DNA from: Pseudomonas triclosanedens
GTDB taxonomy: Bacteria > Pseudomonadota > Gammaproteobacteria > Pseudomonadales > Pseudomonadaceae
Assembly: GCF_026686735.1 (NCBI RefSeq)
Contig: NZ_CP113432.1
Coordinates: 3,213,001-3,277,000, forward strand
DNA length: 64,000 bases
Reading direction: 5' to 3'
This document shows, one piece after another, positions 1 to 11,049 of the stretch; the stretch's first letter is position 1; each line of letters starts with the position of its first letter. The notes beneath the pieces are model-generated. The model was given only the letters and a program-made list of their open reading frames with translations, had not been told where the DNA came from and did no database searches. Position numbers and translations under genes: made by a program.

Positions 1-384
1 CTCGGCCCGCATGTCGAGGAATGCCAACTTCATGCCTTCGCGGATCGTGCGGGAGCCAAGGTTTCGGCCCCATTTGTCACTGTCTCCGATCGCCAGGACT
101 ATCTCGCAATTCGAGCCGGTCTTGATGAGACGGACAAAGCCCACCGGGGCGTCATGCCGGTCATGGGCCATGAAGAATCGGCCGCCCCGATTGAATAGAT
201 GGGTCAGGATCGGCAACTGAGTCCGGTCGATGGCTTGCTCGATGGAGCGGGAGACATGACGTGAATCGCTCAGATAACAGGTGACCCGCTCATCCTCCAA
301 CCAATTCATCAGCGTCAGCGCATGTGCCCGAGTAATTTCAGGGCACAGCGAAATGAAAGGCTTGTTCATCTTCACCACACTCAT
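1..384 (-). CDS. GNAT-family N-acetyltransferase, C-terminus cut by window edge
   Basis: Reading the minus strand from ATG 384 gives an open frame that runs off the window start (128 codons visible). The visible protein has the look of the RimJ/RimL branch of GNAT enzymes, which move an acetyl group from acetyl-CoA to an amine. The acetyl-CoA-binding motif A is recognisable as a beta-strand VLAIGD followed by KWGRNLGS and an amphipathic helix. No good ribosome site is visible for ATG 384; ATG 369 (MNKPFI) is an alternative start. The substrate cannot be deduced. It lies back to back with a transposase remnant, and its promoter region may have been disturbed by it. Confidence 0.7.
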   Translation of the reverse strand, partial: MSVVKMNKPFISLCPEITRAHALTLMNWLEDERVTCYLSDSRHVSRSIEQAIDRTQLPILTHLFNRGGRFFMAHDRHDAPVGFVRLIKTGSNCEIVLAIGDSDKWGRNLGSRTIREGMKLAFLDMRAE

Positions 385-443
385 TTGTAAAGGATGAAAG
401 CCCTTCATGGCTGTGGCCATGACGGTTCTTTCGGCAACCGGTC

Positions 444-881
444 ATGTTAAGACATTTCGGGGTTAATGCCGAGCAACTGACGCAGGCTCCTGTTGGCCAG
501 CCAAGAGCAAGCTTGAGCGCGAGGATTTGCATTCCTGCACCTGGGCTTTCAATTGCATTTGCTGCTGATCACACGCCCGGCAACATAGGCGTTCATTGGC
601 TGAACTGCCGTCGGCGTCGGGTGAGTCGCTGGGAACACGAGGCGGTGCTCGAGGATATGCAGTCCCGCTTGGATCAGGCACCGGAGATGATGCGCATCCG
701 CCGTCAGACGGTGGAGCATCCATTTGGCACACTGAAGGCCTGGATGGGCGCCACCCATTTACTCACCCGAACGCTCGACCGGGTAAGCACGGAAATGAGC
801 CTGCATGTGCTCGCCTACAGCTTCAAACGGGTGCTCAGCCTGCTGGGCAATAGTGCACTGATGGCCGCGATGAGGGCCTGA
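444..881 (+). pseudogene. IS1182-family transposase remnant (C-terminal part only)
   Basis: The last 95 or so codons (from about 600) match the conserved C-terminal end of IS1182-type DDE transposases: SRWEHEAVLEDMQ, then RRQTVEHPFGTLKAWMGATH and a VSTEMSLHVLAY block. Full-length members are roughly 450-550 residues, so most of the catalytic domain is missing. The residues encoded by 444-600 do not resemble the family, so the open frame is probably fused by chance at a break point. A tract at 1037-1055 (GTTTTTACACAGCCTGGGCC-like) resembles the right end of some IS1182 elements, but no left end or target duplication was found. It is a scar of past insertion, not a functional element. Confidence 0.75.
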
Positions 882-1117
882 AACCCTCTTCGCGCCCCGA
901 TGAACTCGTCGCGCAGCATCACGGAAGCTGCAGTTTCCCGAATCAGTTGAATGACTCGGGGCGACACGTCAGAAGCCCGCAGGGCCTCTGAGCGCCGCTA
1001 TAACAATCCAATAACCAGCAATCCATCACACGCTGCGTTTTTACACAGCCTGGGCCAGAAGCGGGCATTTCTTCTATGATGTCACAACGCAATCACACGT
1101 AGACAACAGGGATGTCC

Positions 1118-2269
1118 ATGAAGCTATTGCTCAGCTCCACCCTTCTTATCGCCTCGATCACCTGCGCCCATGCGGCTGGCACGCCCAATGTGCTTGGACA
1201 GACCTACGACACAGCCAGGCAGACCCTGGCCGCAGCCGGTATTACGCCGCTGACTCAGGAAGAAGTAGCGAAGGTTTCCTCCGAACCCGTCGACGACTCC
1301 GTCACCGAACAGCGCCAGCAAGGGCGACCGGAGGTTGAGAGTTGCAGCGGCGCAGGAGTTTTCTACTGCTATTACCTGCTGAAGAACAAGGACGGCGACA
1401 TCTATGGCGCCAGCGTCTACATCCCCGAAGGCGGCGGTAATGATCGTGTGGAGAAGCTCGAAAAAACCAGCCGCCACCTTGAGCTTCCCGGCGCGAATGG
1501 TCGCTACGCGGCCGATGCCACTACCATTGCGCTCAACGCCCTGCAGATGCGCGTAGCGGCGGGCCAATGCGATGAGGCATGCGTCCAGGAAGAAATCGCC
1601 AGGCTCGCGCCGAAGAAGCTGCCAGTGATCAAATCGACCAACGATATGTTCACCGGCAAGCCGATACCGGACTACCGCAACCTCAATATCGCCGAACTGA
1701 TGGAGATCACCCAGCAGCGCCAACTGGGGACCGTGAGCTTCGGCAACCCCGAATACGACTTCAACGCCTCGCCGGTATCCAAAGCCTTGTTCCTGGCCTC
1801 GAAGCAATCGACCCGCTACTGCCGCGAGGCGCCCAAGGGGCTGACCTGCACCCTGATCTTCATGGACAACCAGGGCTTCATGATCAAGGTCGAGATGACC
1901 GGCACCGACCTTGGCACCATGCGCTCCTCGGCTGTGTGGATCGCGAATGCCGACGACGACATGAAGGATGTCTCCGAACCCGCTCAACGCCAGTACGTTC
2001 AGGGGTTCCGCGATGCGCGGCTGGCCAGCGAGGATCCACGCGCCTTCCGCTCGCTCATGAAGACCCGCTACGACAAGACCGTGGACGCCCAGATGATGAT
2101 CGTCCAGGGCCTGGAGTCCAACGTGAAGGATCAGGGCACCTGCAGCCGCCTGCTCAACCGGGCCTACCTGTATGTGGGCGGCAACAATCCCGAGCCGATG
2201 AAAGAACGCGCCATCGATGAAACCATCACCGTGCTGAACAAGTCGCAGTGCTTCATCCAGCCCATGTGA
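1118..2269 (+). CDS. Secreted cysteine-rich protein of unknown function
   Basis: The gene encodes about 383 residues. ATG 1118 is preferred over in-frame ATG 1112 because GGG at 1109-1111 is spaced correctly for it. Residues 1-20 form a signal peptide (MKLLLSSTLLIASITCAHA, likely cut after AHA), so the protein is exported. Just after it, PNVLGQTYDTARQTLAAAGI resembles a single PASTA-type repeat (a hydrophobic strand, then an A-x3-L helix and a glycine). About ten cysteines follow in loose pairs, which suggests periplasmic disulfides. A possible -10 box TATGAT lies at 1075-1080 without a clear -35. No enzyme family was recognised. It is monocistronic between the transposase scar and the convergent etfA. 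Confidence 0.7.
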   Translation: MKLLLSSTLLIASITCAHAAGTPNVLGQTYDTARQTLAAAGITPLTQEEVAKVSSEPVDDSVTEQRQQGRPEVESCSGAGVFYCYYLLKNKDGDIYGASVYIPEGGGNDRVEKLEKTSRHLELPGANGRYAADATTIALNALQMRVAAGQCDEACVQEEIARLAPKKLPVIKSTNDMFTGKPIPDYRNLNIAELMEITQQRQLGTVSFGNPEYDFNASPVSKALFLASKQSTRYCREAPKGLTCTLIFMDNQGFMIKVEMTGTDLGTMRSSAVWIANADDDMKDVSEPAQRQYVQGFRDARLASEDPRAFRSLMKTRYDKTVDAQMMIVQGLESNVKDQGTCSRLLNRAYLYVGGNNPEPMKERAIDETITVLNKSQCFIQPM

Positions 2270-2518
2270 TGCTCGCGGGCATCGTCAGTATCGACTGGCG
2301 GCGCCCGCAATTCGCTCCGAACCAGGGGCGCAAGCCTCATCATCTGCCTGGAGGAGTGGCTCCTCACGGTATCCATCTTCGTTGCCGGCGCAAGAGTCCG
2401 CTGCTGGAAGCGGATGCAAAGTCCGGGACGACCATGTTGATCACCACCGCACTCATGCTCGCTCCTTCACTTCCTGCATGCAGGCGATACCTGGCACCAA
2501 GGTGGACGACAGCACACC

Positions 2519-3493
2519 TCAAACGCTGGACTCGAAGCTCGGCACCGCTTCGAACAGGTCGGCGACCAGGCCGTAGTCGGCAACCTGGAAGATCGGCGCC
2601 TCTTCGTCCTTGTTGATCGCAACGATCACTTTCGAATCCTTCATGCCCGCCAGGTGCTGGATGGCACCGGAGATGCCAACGGCCACGTACAGTTGCGGCG
2701 CGACGATCTTGCCGGTCTGGCCGACCTGCATGTCGTTCGGCACGAAGCCGGCGTCAACGGCAGCGCGAGAAGCGCCGACGGCAGCGCCCAGCTTGTCGGC
2801 CAGGGAGTAGAGGATCTTGAAGTTGTCGCCATTGCCCATGCCGCGGCCGCCGGAAACGACGATCTTGGCAGCGGTCAGCTCCGGACGGTCGGACTTGGCC
2901 AGCTCTTCACCAACGAAGGCGGACTTGCCGGCATCGGCCGGGCCGGAAACCGCTTCGACAGCGGCGGAGCCACCTTCGGCGGCAGCGGCGTCGAAGCCGG
3001 TGCCACGCACGGTGATGACCTTGACGGCAGCCGAGGACTGCACGGTAGCGATGGCGTTACCGGCATAGATCGGGCGCTTGAAGGTGTCGGCGCTGACGAC
3101 TTCGATGATCTCGGAGATCTGGTCGACGTCCAGCAGAGCAGCGACGCGCGGCAGGAAGTTCTTGCCGTTGGTTGTGGCGGCGGCCAGCACGTGGCTGTAG
3201 CCCTTGCCCCCCTCCTCTTTCACAAGCTCAGCGATCAGCGGAGCAACGTTCTCCGGCAGTTGATGAGCGTAAGCGGCGTTGTCGGCGACCAGCACCTTGG
3301 AAACGCCTGCGATCTTGGCAGCGGCTTCGGCCACACTACCAACGTTCTGGCCAGCGACCAGAACAACGATGTCGCCACCAATATTCCGGGCGGCGATCCG
3401 TTGCGCAGCAGCGACGGTGTTCAGGGTGGCAGCGCCCAGTGCGCCGTCTGTTTTTCCAGAGGAAGTGTGCTCAGCGATTACCAGGATAGCCAT
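2519..3493 (-). CDS. etfA: Electron transfer flavoprotein, alpha subunit
   Basis: EtfA binds FAD and, with EtfB, accepts electrons from acyl-CoA dehydrogenases and passes them to ETF-ubiquinone oxidoreductase at the membrane. The C-terminal FAD domain is clear: [12 protein letters not shown], then [20 protein letters not shown] and the final [17 protein letters not shown]. At 324 residues it is a little longer than the usual 309-315. The extra residues lie in the N-terminal half (TSSGKTDG near residue 11, RIAARN near 32, VKEEGG near 90). The ATG overlaps the etfB stop (TGATG), so the two are translationally coupled. Its position next to four acyl-CoA dehydrogenase genes suggests a pathway-dedicated copy, beyond a housekeeping one elsewhere; this is inference. 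Confidence 0.95.
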   Translation of the reverse strand: MAILVIAEHTSSGKTDGALGAATLNTVAAAQRIAARNIGGDIVVLVAGQNVGSVAEAAAKIAGVSKVLVADNAAYAHQLPENVAPLIAELVKEEGGKGYSHVLAAATTNGKNFLPRVAALLDVDQISEIIEVVSADTFKRPIYAGNAIATVQSSAAVKVITVRGTGFDAAAAEGGSAAVEAVSGPADAGKSAFVGEELAKSDRPELTAAKIVVSGGRGMGNGDNFKILYSLADKLGAAVGASRAAVDAGFVPNDMQVGQTGKIVAPQLYVAVGISGAIQHLAGMKDSKVIVAINKDEEAPIFQVADYGLVADLFEAVPSFESSV

Positions 3494-4257
3494 CAGATTA
3501 CTTTCGCCTCGTTCTTCAGTTTCTCGACCAGTTCAGCAACGGACTTGACCTTGATGCCGGCGCTACGGGCAGCCGGAGCTTCGACTTTCACGGTCTTCAC
3601 GGTGGAAGCGGTGGAAACGCCAAGGGCGTCCGGGGTCACCACGTCCAGCGGCTTCTTCTTTGCCTTCATGATGTTCGGCAGCGATGCGTAGCGCGGCTCG
3701 TTCAGGCGCAGGTCGGTGGTGACGATCGCCGGCAGGTTCAGGGCAACGGTCTGCAGGCCGCCGTCGATTTCACGGGTGACGTTGACCTTGTCGCCAGCCA
3801 CTTCCACCTTGGAAGCGAAGGTGCCCTGCGCGTAGCCGGTCAGCGCAGCCAGCATCTGGCCGGTCTGGTTGTTGTCGCTGTCGATGGCCTGCTTGCCGAG
3901 AATGACCAGTTGCGGTTGCTCTTTATCGACGATGGCTTTCAGGGCCTTGGCGATGGCCAGGGAGTTCAGTTCGTCGTTGCTCTCCCCCTTGATTGCCTCG
4001 ACGAGGATGGCGCGATCAGCACCCAGCGCCAGCGCGGTACGCAGTTGCTCCTGAGCGGCGTTCGGGCCGACGGAGACCGCAACGATCTCGGTGGCGATGC
4101 CTTTCTCTTTCAGGCGAACGGCTTCTTCCACGGCGATTTCGCAGAAGGGGTTCATGGACATCTTGACGTTGGCGAGATCGACGCCGGAGTTATCCGCCTT
4201 GACGCGGACCTTGACGTTGTAATCGACCACGCGCTTGACGGCTACGAGGACTTTCAT
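3493..4257 (-). CDS. etfB: Electron transfer flavoprotein, beta subunit
   Basis: EtfB carries the AMP site and the electron-docking surface of the ETF heterodimer. The start was set at ATG 4257 ([20 protein letters not shown]) because AGGAG at 4262-4266 gives an ideal ribosome site; this yields 254 residues, normal for the family. Family features include [20 protein letters not shown] near residue 40 and the nucleotide-binding segment [12 protein letters not shown]. It overlaps etfA by one base. A strong terminator-like hairpin sits in its leader, with the U tract touching the ribosome site, so expression may depend on read-through from the upstream dehydrogenase genes. Confidence 0.95.
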   Translation of the reverse strand: MKVLVAVKRVVDYNVKVRVKADNSGVDLANVKMSMNPFCEIAVEEAVRLKEKGIATEIVAVSVGPNAAQEQLRTALALGADRAILVEAIKGESNDELNSLAIAKALKAIVDKEQPQLVILGKQAIDSDNNQTGQMLAALTGYAQGTFASKVEVAGDKVNVTREIDGGLQTVALNLPAIVTTDLRLNEPRYASLPNIMKAKKKPLDVVTPDALGVSTASTVKTVKVEAPAARSAGIKVKSVAELVEKLKNEAKVI

Positions 4258-4268
4258 GGGGACTCCTG

Positions 4269-4294
4269 AAAAAAACCGGGCCTTGCGGGCCCGG
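4269..4294 (-). terminator. Terminator-like hairpin in the etfB leader
   Basis: Read on the minus strand: a perfect 7-bp stem CCGGGCC/GGCCCGG with a 5-base loop is followed by seven Ts. The T run ends two bases before the AGGAG of etfB. There is no room for a promoter between hairpin and start codon, so any transcript reaching etfB must pass through it. It may be an attenuator. Confidence 0.8.
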
Positions 4295-4325
4295 AACAAG
4301 GGGTGACTCTGTGCGGGTTCGGCCC

Positions 4326-4383
4326 GTAGGGCGAATAACCGCTTGCGGTTATCCGCCGTCATTCGGGCATCGGCGGATAACGC
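4326..4383 (+). repeat. REP-like palindromic repeat
   Basis: The element GCGAATAACCGC at 4331-4342 is inverted as GCGGTTATCCGC at 4345-4356. A third copy of the core, GGCGGATAACGC, lies at 4372-4383. Such short palindromes are widespread between Pseudomonas genes. It fills the space between the small acyl-CoA dehydrogenase gene and etfB. Confidence 0.55.
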
Positions 4384-4390
4384 TGGCGCG

Positions 4391-5533
4391 CTATGCGCTC
4401 ACGTCCATCAACTGGCTGAACACCTGCTGGTGATGGTCGTCATCGCCGAACTGGTGGCTGATCATCACCAGATGCTTGGCGTAGTGCGAGCCGAGGTACT
4501 CATCGGTGAGGCCGATACCGCCGTGCAACTGAATGCACTGTTCGGAGATGAAGCGCCCTGCCCGGCTGACGATGAACTTGGCGGCTGCCAGGGCGCGGCT
4601 GCGCTCGATGCTGTCCGGCTGATCGGCGACGCAGGCGGCGAGAATCGCCATGCTGCTCGCCTGGTCCAGCTCGCTGCGCATGTCCACCATGCGGTGCTGC
4701 AGGACCTGGAACGAACCGATGGGCACACCGAACTGCTTGCGCGTCTTGAGGTACTCCAGGGTCAGGTCACAGGTGGCTTCCATCGCCCCCACCGCCTCGG
4801 CGCATTGCGCGGCGATGGCACGGCCCTGCTGGTAGCGCAGCGCGGCGAAGGCATTGCCCGGCTCGCCCAGCACCTGCTCGGCGGCGACGAAAGCGCCATC
4901 CAGGTACAGCTCGCATGCCTTGAAGCCGTCAGCGGTCGGATAGACGCGGCGCTTGACGCCCGCCTCGGTCGGATCGAGGAGGAACAGGCCCAGGCCCTGC
5001 TCGTCGCGCTCGCCGCCGGAAACCCGCGCCGACACCAGGATCATCCCGGCGCTGTGTCCGCCGATCACCGCGACCTTGCGGCCGCTCAGCCGCCAGCCGC
5101 CGTTCACCGGCTCCGCGCGGGTGGCCACGGCGTTCAGTTCGTAATGGCTCTGCGGTTCCTCGAAGGCCACCGCCAGTTGCAGTTCGCCGCTGGCGACCGA
5201 ACCCAGCAACCGGTCCTTCTGCGCCTCACTGCCCAGTTGGGCGAGCAGCCCGCCGGCGAACACCACCGATTGCAGGTAAGGCTCCAGGCACAGGCCGCGG
5301 CCCAGTTCGGTGTGCACCAGCATGCTTTCCACGCCACCACCGAAGCCACCATAGGCTTCCGGCAGGGAAACACCGGTCAGGCCCAGTTCGCCGAGCTGGC
5401 GCCAGAACTCTGCGCCATAGCCCAGCTCGCTGCGGCGGAAGGCTTCGCGCTGTTCGAATCCATAGGCGTCGCGCACCAGACGCGCCGCCGTATCCTGCAG
5501 CATCTGCTGCTCTTCATTGAGTTTGAAGTCCAT
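4391..5533 (-). CDS. Acyl-CoA dehydrogenase, small (non-catalytic) partner, PimD/ChsE type
   Basis: This 380-residue protein has the acyl-CoA dehydrogenase fold: a helical N-terminal domain, a central beta domain with [13 protein letters not shown], and a C-terminal helical bundle with [18 protein letters not shown] and [12 protein letters not shown]. At the position where related enzymes carry the catalytic glutamate (helix G) it has QQGRAIAA, and its C-terminus lacks the IYGGS-type FAD loop. This fits the inactive half of alpha2-beta2 heterotetramers such as PimC/PimD or mycobacterial ChsE1/ChsE2, which desaturate bulky or branched acyl-CoAs. The upstream gene encodes the matching large subunit 13 bases away. 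Electrons would go to EtfAB, encoded next downstream. Confidence 0.85.
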   Translation of the reverse strand: MDFKLNEEQQMLQDTAARLVRDAYGFEQREAFRRSELGYGAEFWRQLGELGLTGVSLPEAYGGFGGGVESMLVHTELGRGLCLEPYLQSVVFAGGLLAQLGSEAQKDRLLGSVASGELQLAVAFEEPQSHYELNAVATRAEPVNGGWRLSGRKVAVIGGHSAGMILVSARVSGGERDEQGLGLFLLDPTEAGVKRRVYPTADGFKACELYLDGAFVAAEQVLGEPGNAFAALRYQQGRAIAAQCAEAVGAMEATCDLTLEYLKTRKQFGVPIGSFQVLQHRMVDMRSELDQASSMAILAACVADQPDSIERSRALAAAKFIVSRAGRFISEQCIQLHGGIGLTDEYLGSHYAKHLVMISHQFGDDDHHQQVFSQLMDVSA

Positions 5534-5546
5534 GATCGGCTGCCTC

Positions 5547-6743
5547 TCAGAGTCCGAGGTTCACTTTGGAAACGATGTTCTTCTGGATCTCGTTGGAGCC
5601 GCCGTAGATCGAAAGCTTGCGCATGATGAAGTACTGGCTGGCGGCGGTGGCGCTGTAGTCGGTGTGCAGCAGATCGCCGGAGTTGGCCTGGTCCATTTCC
5701 TCTTCCAGGAACGGCAGCGCGTATGGGCCTACCGCCTTGCGCAGCAAGTGCGTGATGGCCTGGCGGATCTCGGTGCCGCGCACCTTGAGGATCGAGCTTT
5801 CCGCACCACTACCGGCACCCTCGCGGGCGGCGGCGAGGATGCGCAGGTTGCTCATCTCGGCAGCCATCAGCTGCATTTCCACTTCCGCAACCTGGGCGCG
5901 GAACAGCGGGTCCTCGATCAGCGGCCTGCCAGCCTTGAGCTCGCGGCCGGCGATGGCCTTGAGCTGGCGCAGCAACTGCTTGGAGAAGCCGATGCCGGCA
6001 AGCCCCGTGCGCTCGTGAGTGAGCAGATACTTGGCGCAGGTCCAGCCTTCGTTTTCCTTGCCCACCAGATTGGCCACCGGGACTTTCACGTTGTCGAAGA
6101 ACACTTCGTTGACTTCGTGTTCGCCATCCAGGGTGATGATCGGCCGCACGGTCACGCCCGGCGACTTCATGTCGATCAGCAGGAAGCTGATGCCGCGCTG
6201 TGCCTGGGCCTGCGGGTCGGTGCGCACCAGGCAGAAAATCCAGTCGGCGTGCTGGCCCATCGTCGTCCAGGTCTTCTGGCCGTTGACGATGTAGTGCTCG
6301 CCTTCGCGTACCGCGCGGGTCTTCAGGCTGGCGAGGTCAGAGCCCGAGCCCGGCTCGGAGTAACCCTGCGCCCACCAGTCGGTCATGTCGAGGATGCGCG
6401 GCAGGTAATGGGCCTTCTGCTCCTCGTTGCCGAACTTGATGATCACCGGCCCGACCATTACCGCGCCAAAGGGCAGCACACGCGGCGCACCGAAGATCGC
6501 GCACTCTTCCTCGAAGATGTACTTCTGCACCACGCTCCAGCCGGTGCCGCCGTATTCCACCGGCCACAGCGAGGCATGCCAGCCGCGCTCGTTCAGGGTG
6601 CGCATCCAGAAGACGTTGTCTTCCTTGCTCAGACGTTTGCCGAGCTTGACCTTGGCGGCCAGGTCGGCCGGCAGCTTGTCGCGCAGGAAGGTCCGCACTT
6701 CCTCGCGGAAGGCCAGCTCTTCGGGCGTGTAGTGGATGTCCAT
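5547..6743 (-). CDS. Acyl-CoA dehydrogenase, large (catalytic) subunit, PimC type
   Basis: The start is ATG 6743 (MDIHYTPEELAFREEVRTFL), preceded by AGGA at a good distance, giving 398 residues. It catalyses FAD-dependent alpha,beta-desaturation of an acyl-CoA. Recognisable segments are the FAD/substrate motif QGYSEPGSGSDLASLKTRA, VNGQKTWTTMGQ, the helix-G glutamate in THERTGLAG, and the C-terminal YGGSNEIQKNIVSK. It belongs with the small subunit downstream as a heteromeric dehydrogenase. It is the first gene of a transcription unit: a terminator for the preceding operon, a 16-bp regulator-like box and an A-rich Crc motif lie between 6744 and 6953. Confidence 0.88.
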   Translation of the reverse strand: MDIHYTPEELAFREEVRTFLRDKLPADLAAKVKLGKRLSKEDNVFWMRTLNERGWHASLWPVEYGGTGWSVVQKYIFEEECAIFGAPRVLPFGAVMVGPVIIKFGNEEQKAHYLPRILDMTDWWAQGYSEPGSGSDLASLKTRAVREGEHYIVNGQKTWTTMGQHADWIFCLVRTDPQAQAQRGISFLLIDMKSPGVTVRPIITLDGEHEVNEVFFDNVKVPVANLVGKENEGWTCAKYLLTHERTGLAGIGFSKQLLRQLKAIAGRELKAGRPLIEDPLFRAQVAEVEMQLMAAEMSNLRILAAAREGAGSGAESSILKVRGTEIRQAITHLLRKAVGPYALPFLEEEMDQANSGDLLHTDYSATAASQYFIMRKLSIYGGSNEIQKNIVSKVNLGL

Positions 6744-6763
6744 CGAGGTGTTCCTCAGACCTG

Positions 6764-6771
6764 TTGTTCTT
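6764..6771 (-). promoter_or_regulatory. Hfq/Crc A-rich target motif (AAGAACAA)
   Basis: It matches AANAANAA and lies about 20 bases before the start codon at 6743. In Pseudomonas this element lets Hfq/Crc block translation of catabolic mRNAs when preferred carbon is present. Confidence 0.5.
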
Positions 6772-6839
6772 GTGGGCCGCGCAGGCGCGACGAGTTGGGT
6801 GCCGGGGTCGAGTATCGGGATGCGGCGCAGGGCTGGCTG

Positions 6840-6855
6840 TAGTTCGTTCGGACCA
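6840..6855 (-). promoter_or_regulatory. Putative MalT-like regulator box, copy 1
   Basis: The sequence TAGTTCGTTCGGACCA lies 97 bases before the paired dehydrogenase start at 6743. Close copies occur at 19145, 22192, 22254 and 34177, all beside MalT-like regulator genes or island transcription units. The regulator assignment is inference. Confidence 0.55.
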
Positions 6856-6890
6856 ATTTCGGGAGGGATTTTCTTGCCGGTACAGAAAGC

Positions 6891-6920
6891 GAAAAGCCCG
6901 CACGGCATGCGCCGGCGGGC
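6891..6920 (-). terminator. Rho-independent terminator of the 19.0-6.9 kb operon
   Basis: On the minus strand GCCCG...CGGGC with an inner CGGC/GCCG pairing is followed by TTTT, 34 bases after the stop of the thiolase-like gene. Confidence 0.7.
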
Positions 6921-6953
6921 CTTCGCTTGGTTTTCTGCAGGTGCTGTGCGGGA

Positions 6954-8105
6954 TCAGAGGGCCGCGTCACTTCCCAGGAACGCCGTCACCTGGCTCGACA
7001 GCGTGCCGCCATTGCCGTGCAGCAGCGCGATATCGGCCTTCTTCAACTGCCGTGCGCCGGCCTGGCCGCGAATCTGCGTCACCGCTTCGAGGATCAGGAA
7101 CATCCCGTACATGCCCGGATGCACACAGGACAGTCCCCCGCCGTTGGTGTTCACCGCCAACTCGCCGCCGGGAGCGATGCGTCCTCCCTGGACGAAGCGT
7201 CCGCCCTCACCCTTCGGGCAGAAACCGAGGTCTTCGAGGAACAGGATGGTGTTGATGGTGAAGGCGTCGTAGAGCATCACCAGGTCGATGTCTGCGTGGC
7301 TCACCCCCGCCATCTGCATGGCCCGTGGGCCGCTTTCCGAGGCAGCAGTAACGGTCAGGTCAGGCATGCACACCACCGAGCGGTGCCATTGCGCGCCGCC
7401 GGCGCCGAGGAAGTACGCCGGCTTGTTCGGCAGGTCGCGAGCGCGGTCGGCGCGCACCATGATGCAGGCACCGGCGCCGTCGGTGACCAGGCAGCAGTCG
7501 GCAGCGCTCAGCGGGTCGCTGACCATCCGCGAGGCGAGCACGTCGTCCAGCGAAAGCGGGCCGCGGGCGAAGGCTTCCGGGTTGAGATTGGCCCAGCCAC
7601 GCGCCGCCACCGCCACTTCCGCCAGTTGCTCGCGAGTGGTGCCGTACTGGTGCATGTGACGGCTGGCCGCCAGTGCATACGAAGTGATCGGATGGCGCGG
7701 TTTGTAGGCCGTCTCGTGCCACTGCGGCTCGCTCATCGACACCAGCTTGCCGCCGGCGGTGCGCTGGTTGGAGCCGTAGCAGATCAGCGCCACGTCGCAC
7801 AGGCCGGCCTGCAACGCCAAGGTTGCCTGCAGCAAGTGCCATTCGAAGCTGGAGCCGCCGACATTGGTGCCGTCGACGAACTTCGGCCTGATGCCCAGGT
7901 ACTCGCACACCGAGAGCGTCGGGAAGGCATGGGAACTGGTGGCGGAGAACACCGCATCGACGTCGGAGAGCTTGAGCCCGGCGTCGGCGATGGCCTTCAG
8001 CGATGCCTGGCCGAGCAGCTCCATCGCGCTGAAGCCGTGGGCCTCGCCGATGCCGGCACTGCCGATGCCGACGATGGCGGTCTTGCCGCGAAGGGACGAA
8101 TTCAT
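6954..8105 (-). CDS. Thiolase-like protein without catalytic cysteines; candidate Ltp2/Sal1-type aldolase
   Basis: This 383-residue protein has the thiolase fold of lipid-transfer (SCP2-type) thiolases. The nucleophilic cysteine region reads DGTNVGGSSFEWH (residues 78-90) with no cysteine, and the usual C-terminal GGAC is replaced by GNGGTLSS. A histidine and tyrosine are kept in VHPGMYGMF (H329, Y333). Loss of both cysteines is the mark of steroid side-chain retro-aldolases (Ltp2, Sal1), which split tertiary beta-hydroxyacyl-CoAs and work as a complex with a DUF35 protein. Here a DUF35 gene overlaps the start by four bases (ATGA), which supports that reading. It is the last gene of its operon. 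Confidence is high for the fold, moderate for the reaction. Confidence 0.75.
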   Translation of the reverse strand: MNSSLRGKTAIVGIGSAGIGEAHGFSAMELLGQASLKAIADAGLKLSDVDAVFSATSSHAFPTLSVCEYLGIRPKFVDGTNVGGSSFEWHLLQATLALQAGLCDVALICYGSNQRTAGGKLVSMSEPQWHETAYKPRHPITSYALAASRHMHQYGTTREQLAEVAVAARGWANLNPEAFARGPLSLDDVLASRMVSDPLSAADCCLVTDGAGACIMVRADRARDLPNKPAYFLGAGGAQWHRSVVCMPDLTVTAASESGPRAMQMAGVSHADIDLVMLYDAFTINTILFLEDLGFCPKGEGGRFVQGGRIAPGGELAVNTNGGGLSCVHPGMYGMFLILEAVTQIRGQAGARQLKKADIALLHGNGGTLSSQVTAFLGSDAAL

Positions 8106-8491
8106 GCCTGCACCTCATCGATCACGTCGAACACCACGAGCGCCTGCCCGTCTTCCTCCAGCACCCGTGCGCGCACGCGGCTGCCGATGGCGGCGGTTTC
8201 CCGGTCCGCGACGCGCGACATCATCCGCACGCCTTCGTCCAGGTCGATCAGCGCCACGTTGTGGCTGGCGTTGCGCGAGCGGTTCACGGTGATGGCGTAG
8301 ATACGTCCGGTACCGGCAGCTTCGACCCATTCCAGGTCGGTTTCGCCAGTGCCGGGGATCGCCACCCGCGGGTAGAACACGTAGCGGCCAGTGGAAACGC
8401 TGCGCTGCAGCATGAAGCGGCCCTCCTGGAGGAACCGCTGGTATTGCGCCTCCGGCCCCACGGGCGCGGCGCTCTGGGAAACTTCAGCCAT
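8102..8491 (-). CDS. DUF35 OB-fold protein, partner of the thiolase-like protein
   Basis: ATG 8491 (MAEVSQSAAPVG) is preceded by GAGGAA and gives 129 residues. It matches DUF35 proteins: an N-terminal helix, a rubredoxin-like hairpin (RYVFYPRVAIPG), and a C-terminal OB fold with GRIYAITVNR and HNVALIDLDEGVRMMSRV. In most relatives the hairpin holds a CxxC...CxxC zinc ribbon. Here it contains no cysteines at all, so zinc is probably not bound. In the family, such proteins bind CoA substrates and pair with thiolase-like aldolases or MaoC hydratases. Its stop overlaps the next start. Confidence 0.82.
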   Translation of the reverse strand: MAEVSQSAAPVGPEAQYQRFLQEGRFMLQRSVSTGRYVFYPRVAIPGTGETDLEWVEAAGTGRIYAITVNRSRNASHNVALIDLDEGVRMMSRVADRETAAIGSRVRARVLEEDGQALVVFDVIDEVQA

Positions 8492-8505
8492 GCTTGGTTC
8501 CTCGT

Positions 8506-11040
<2,535 letters not shown>

Positions 11041-11049
11041 GCTCGTTCC

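Noticed and set aside
11..220. Short plus-strand frame at the window start
   Set aside because: It is antisense to the GNAT gene, which shows a recognisable acetyl-CoA motif.
882..1117. Right end of a complete IS1182 element
   Set aside because: Only a resemblance near 1037-1055 was seen; no left end, paired inverted repeat or target duplication could be identified.
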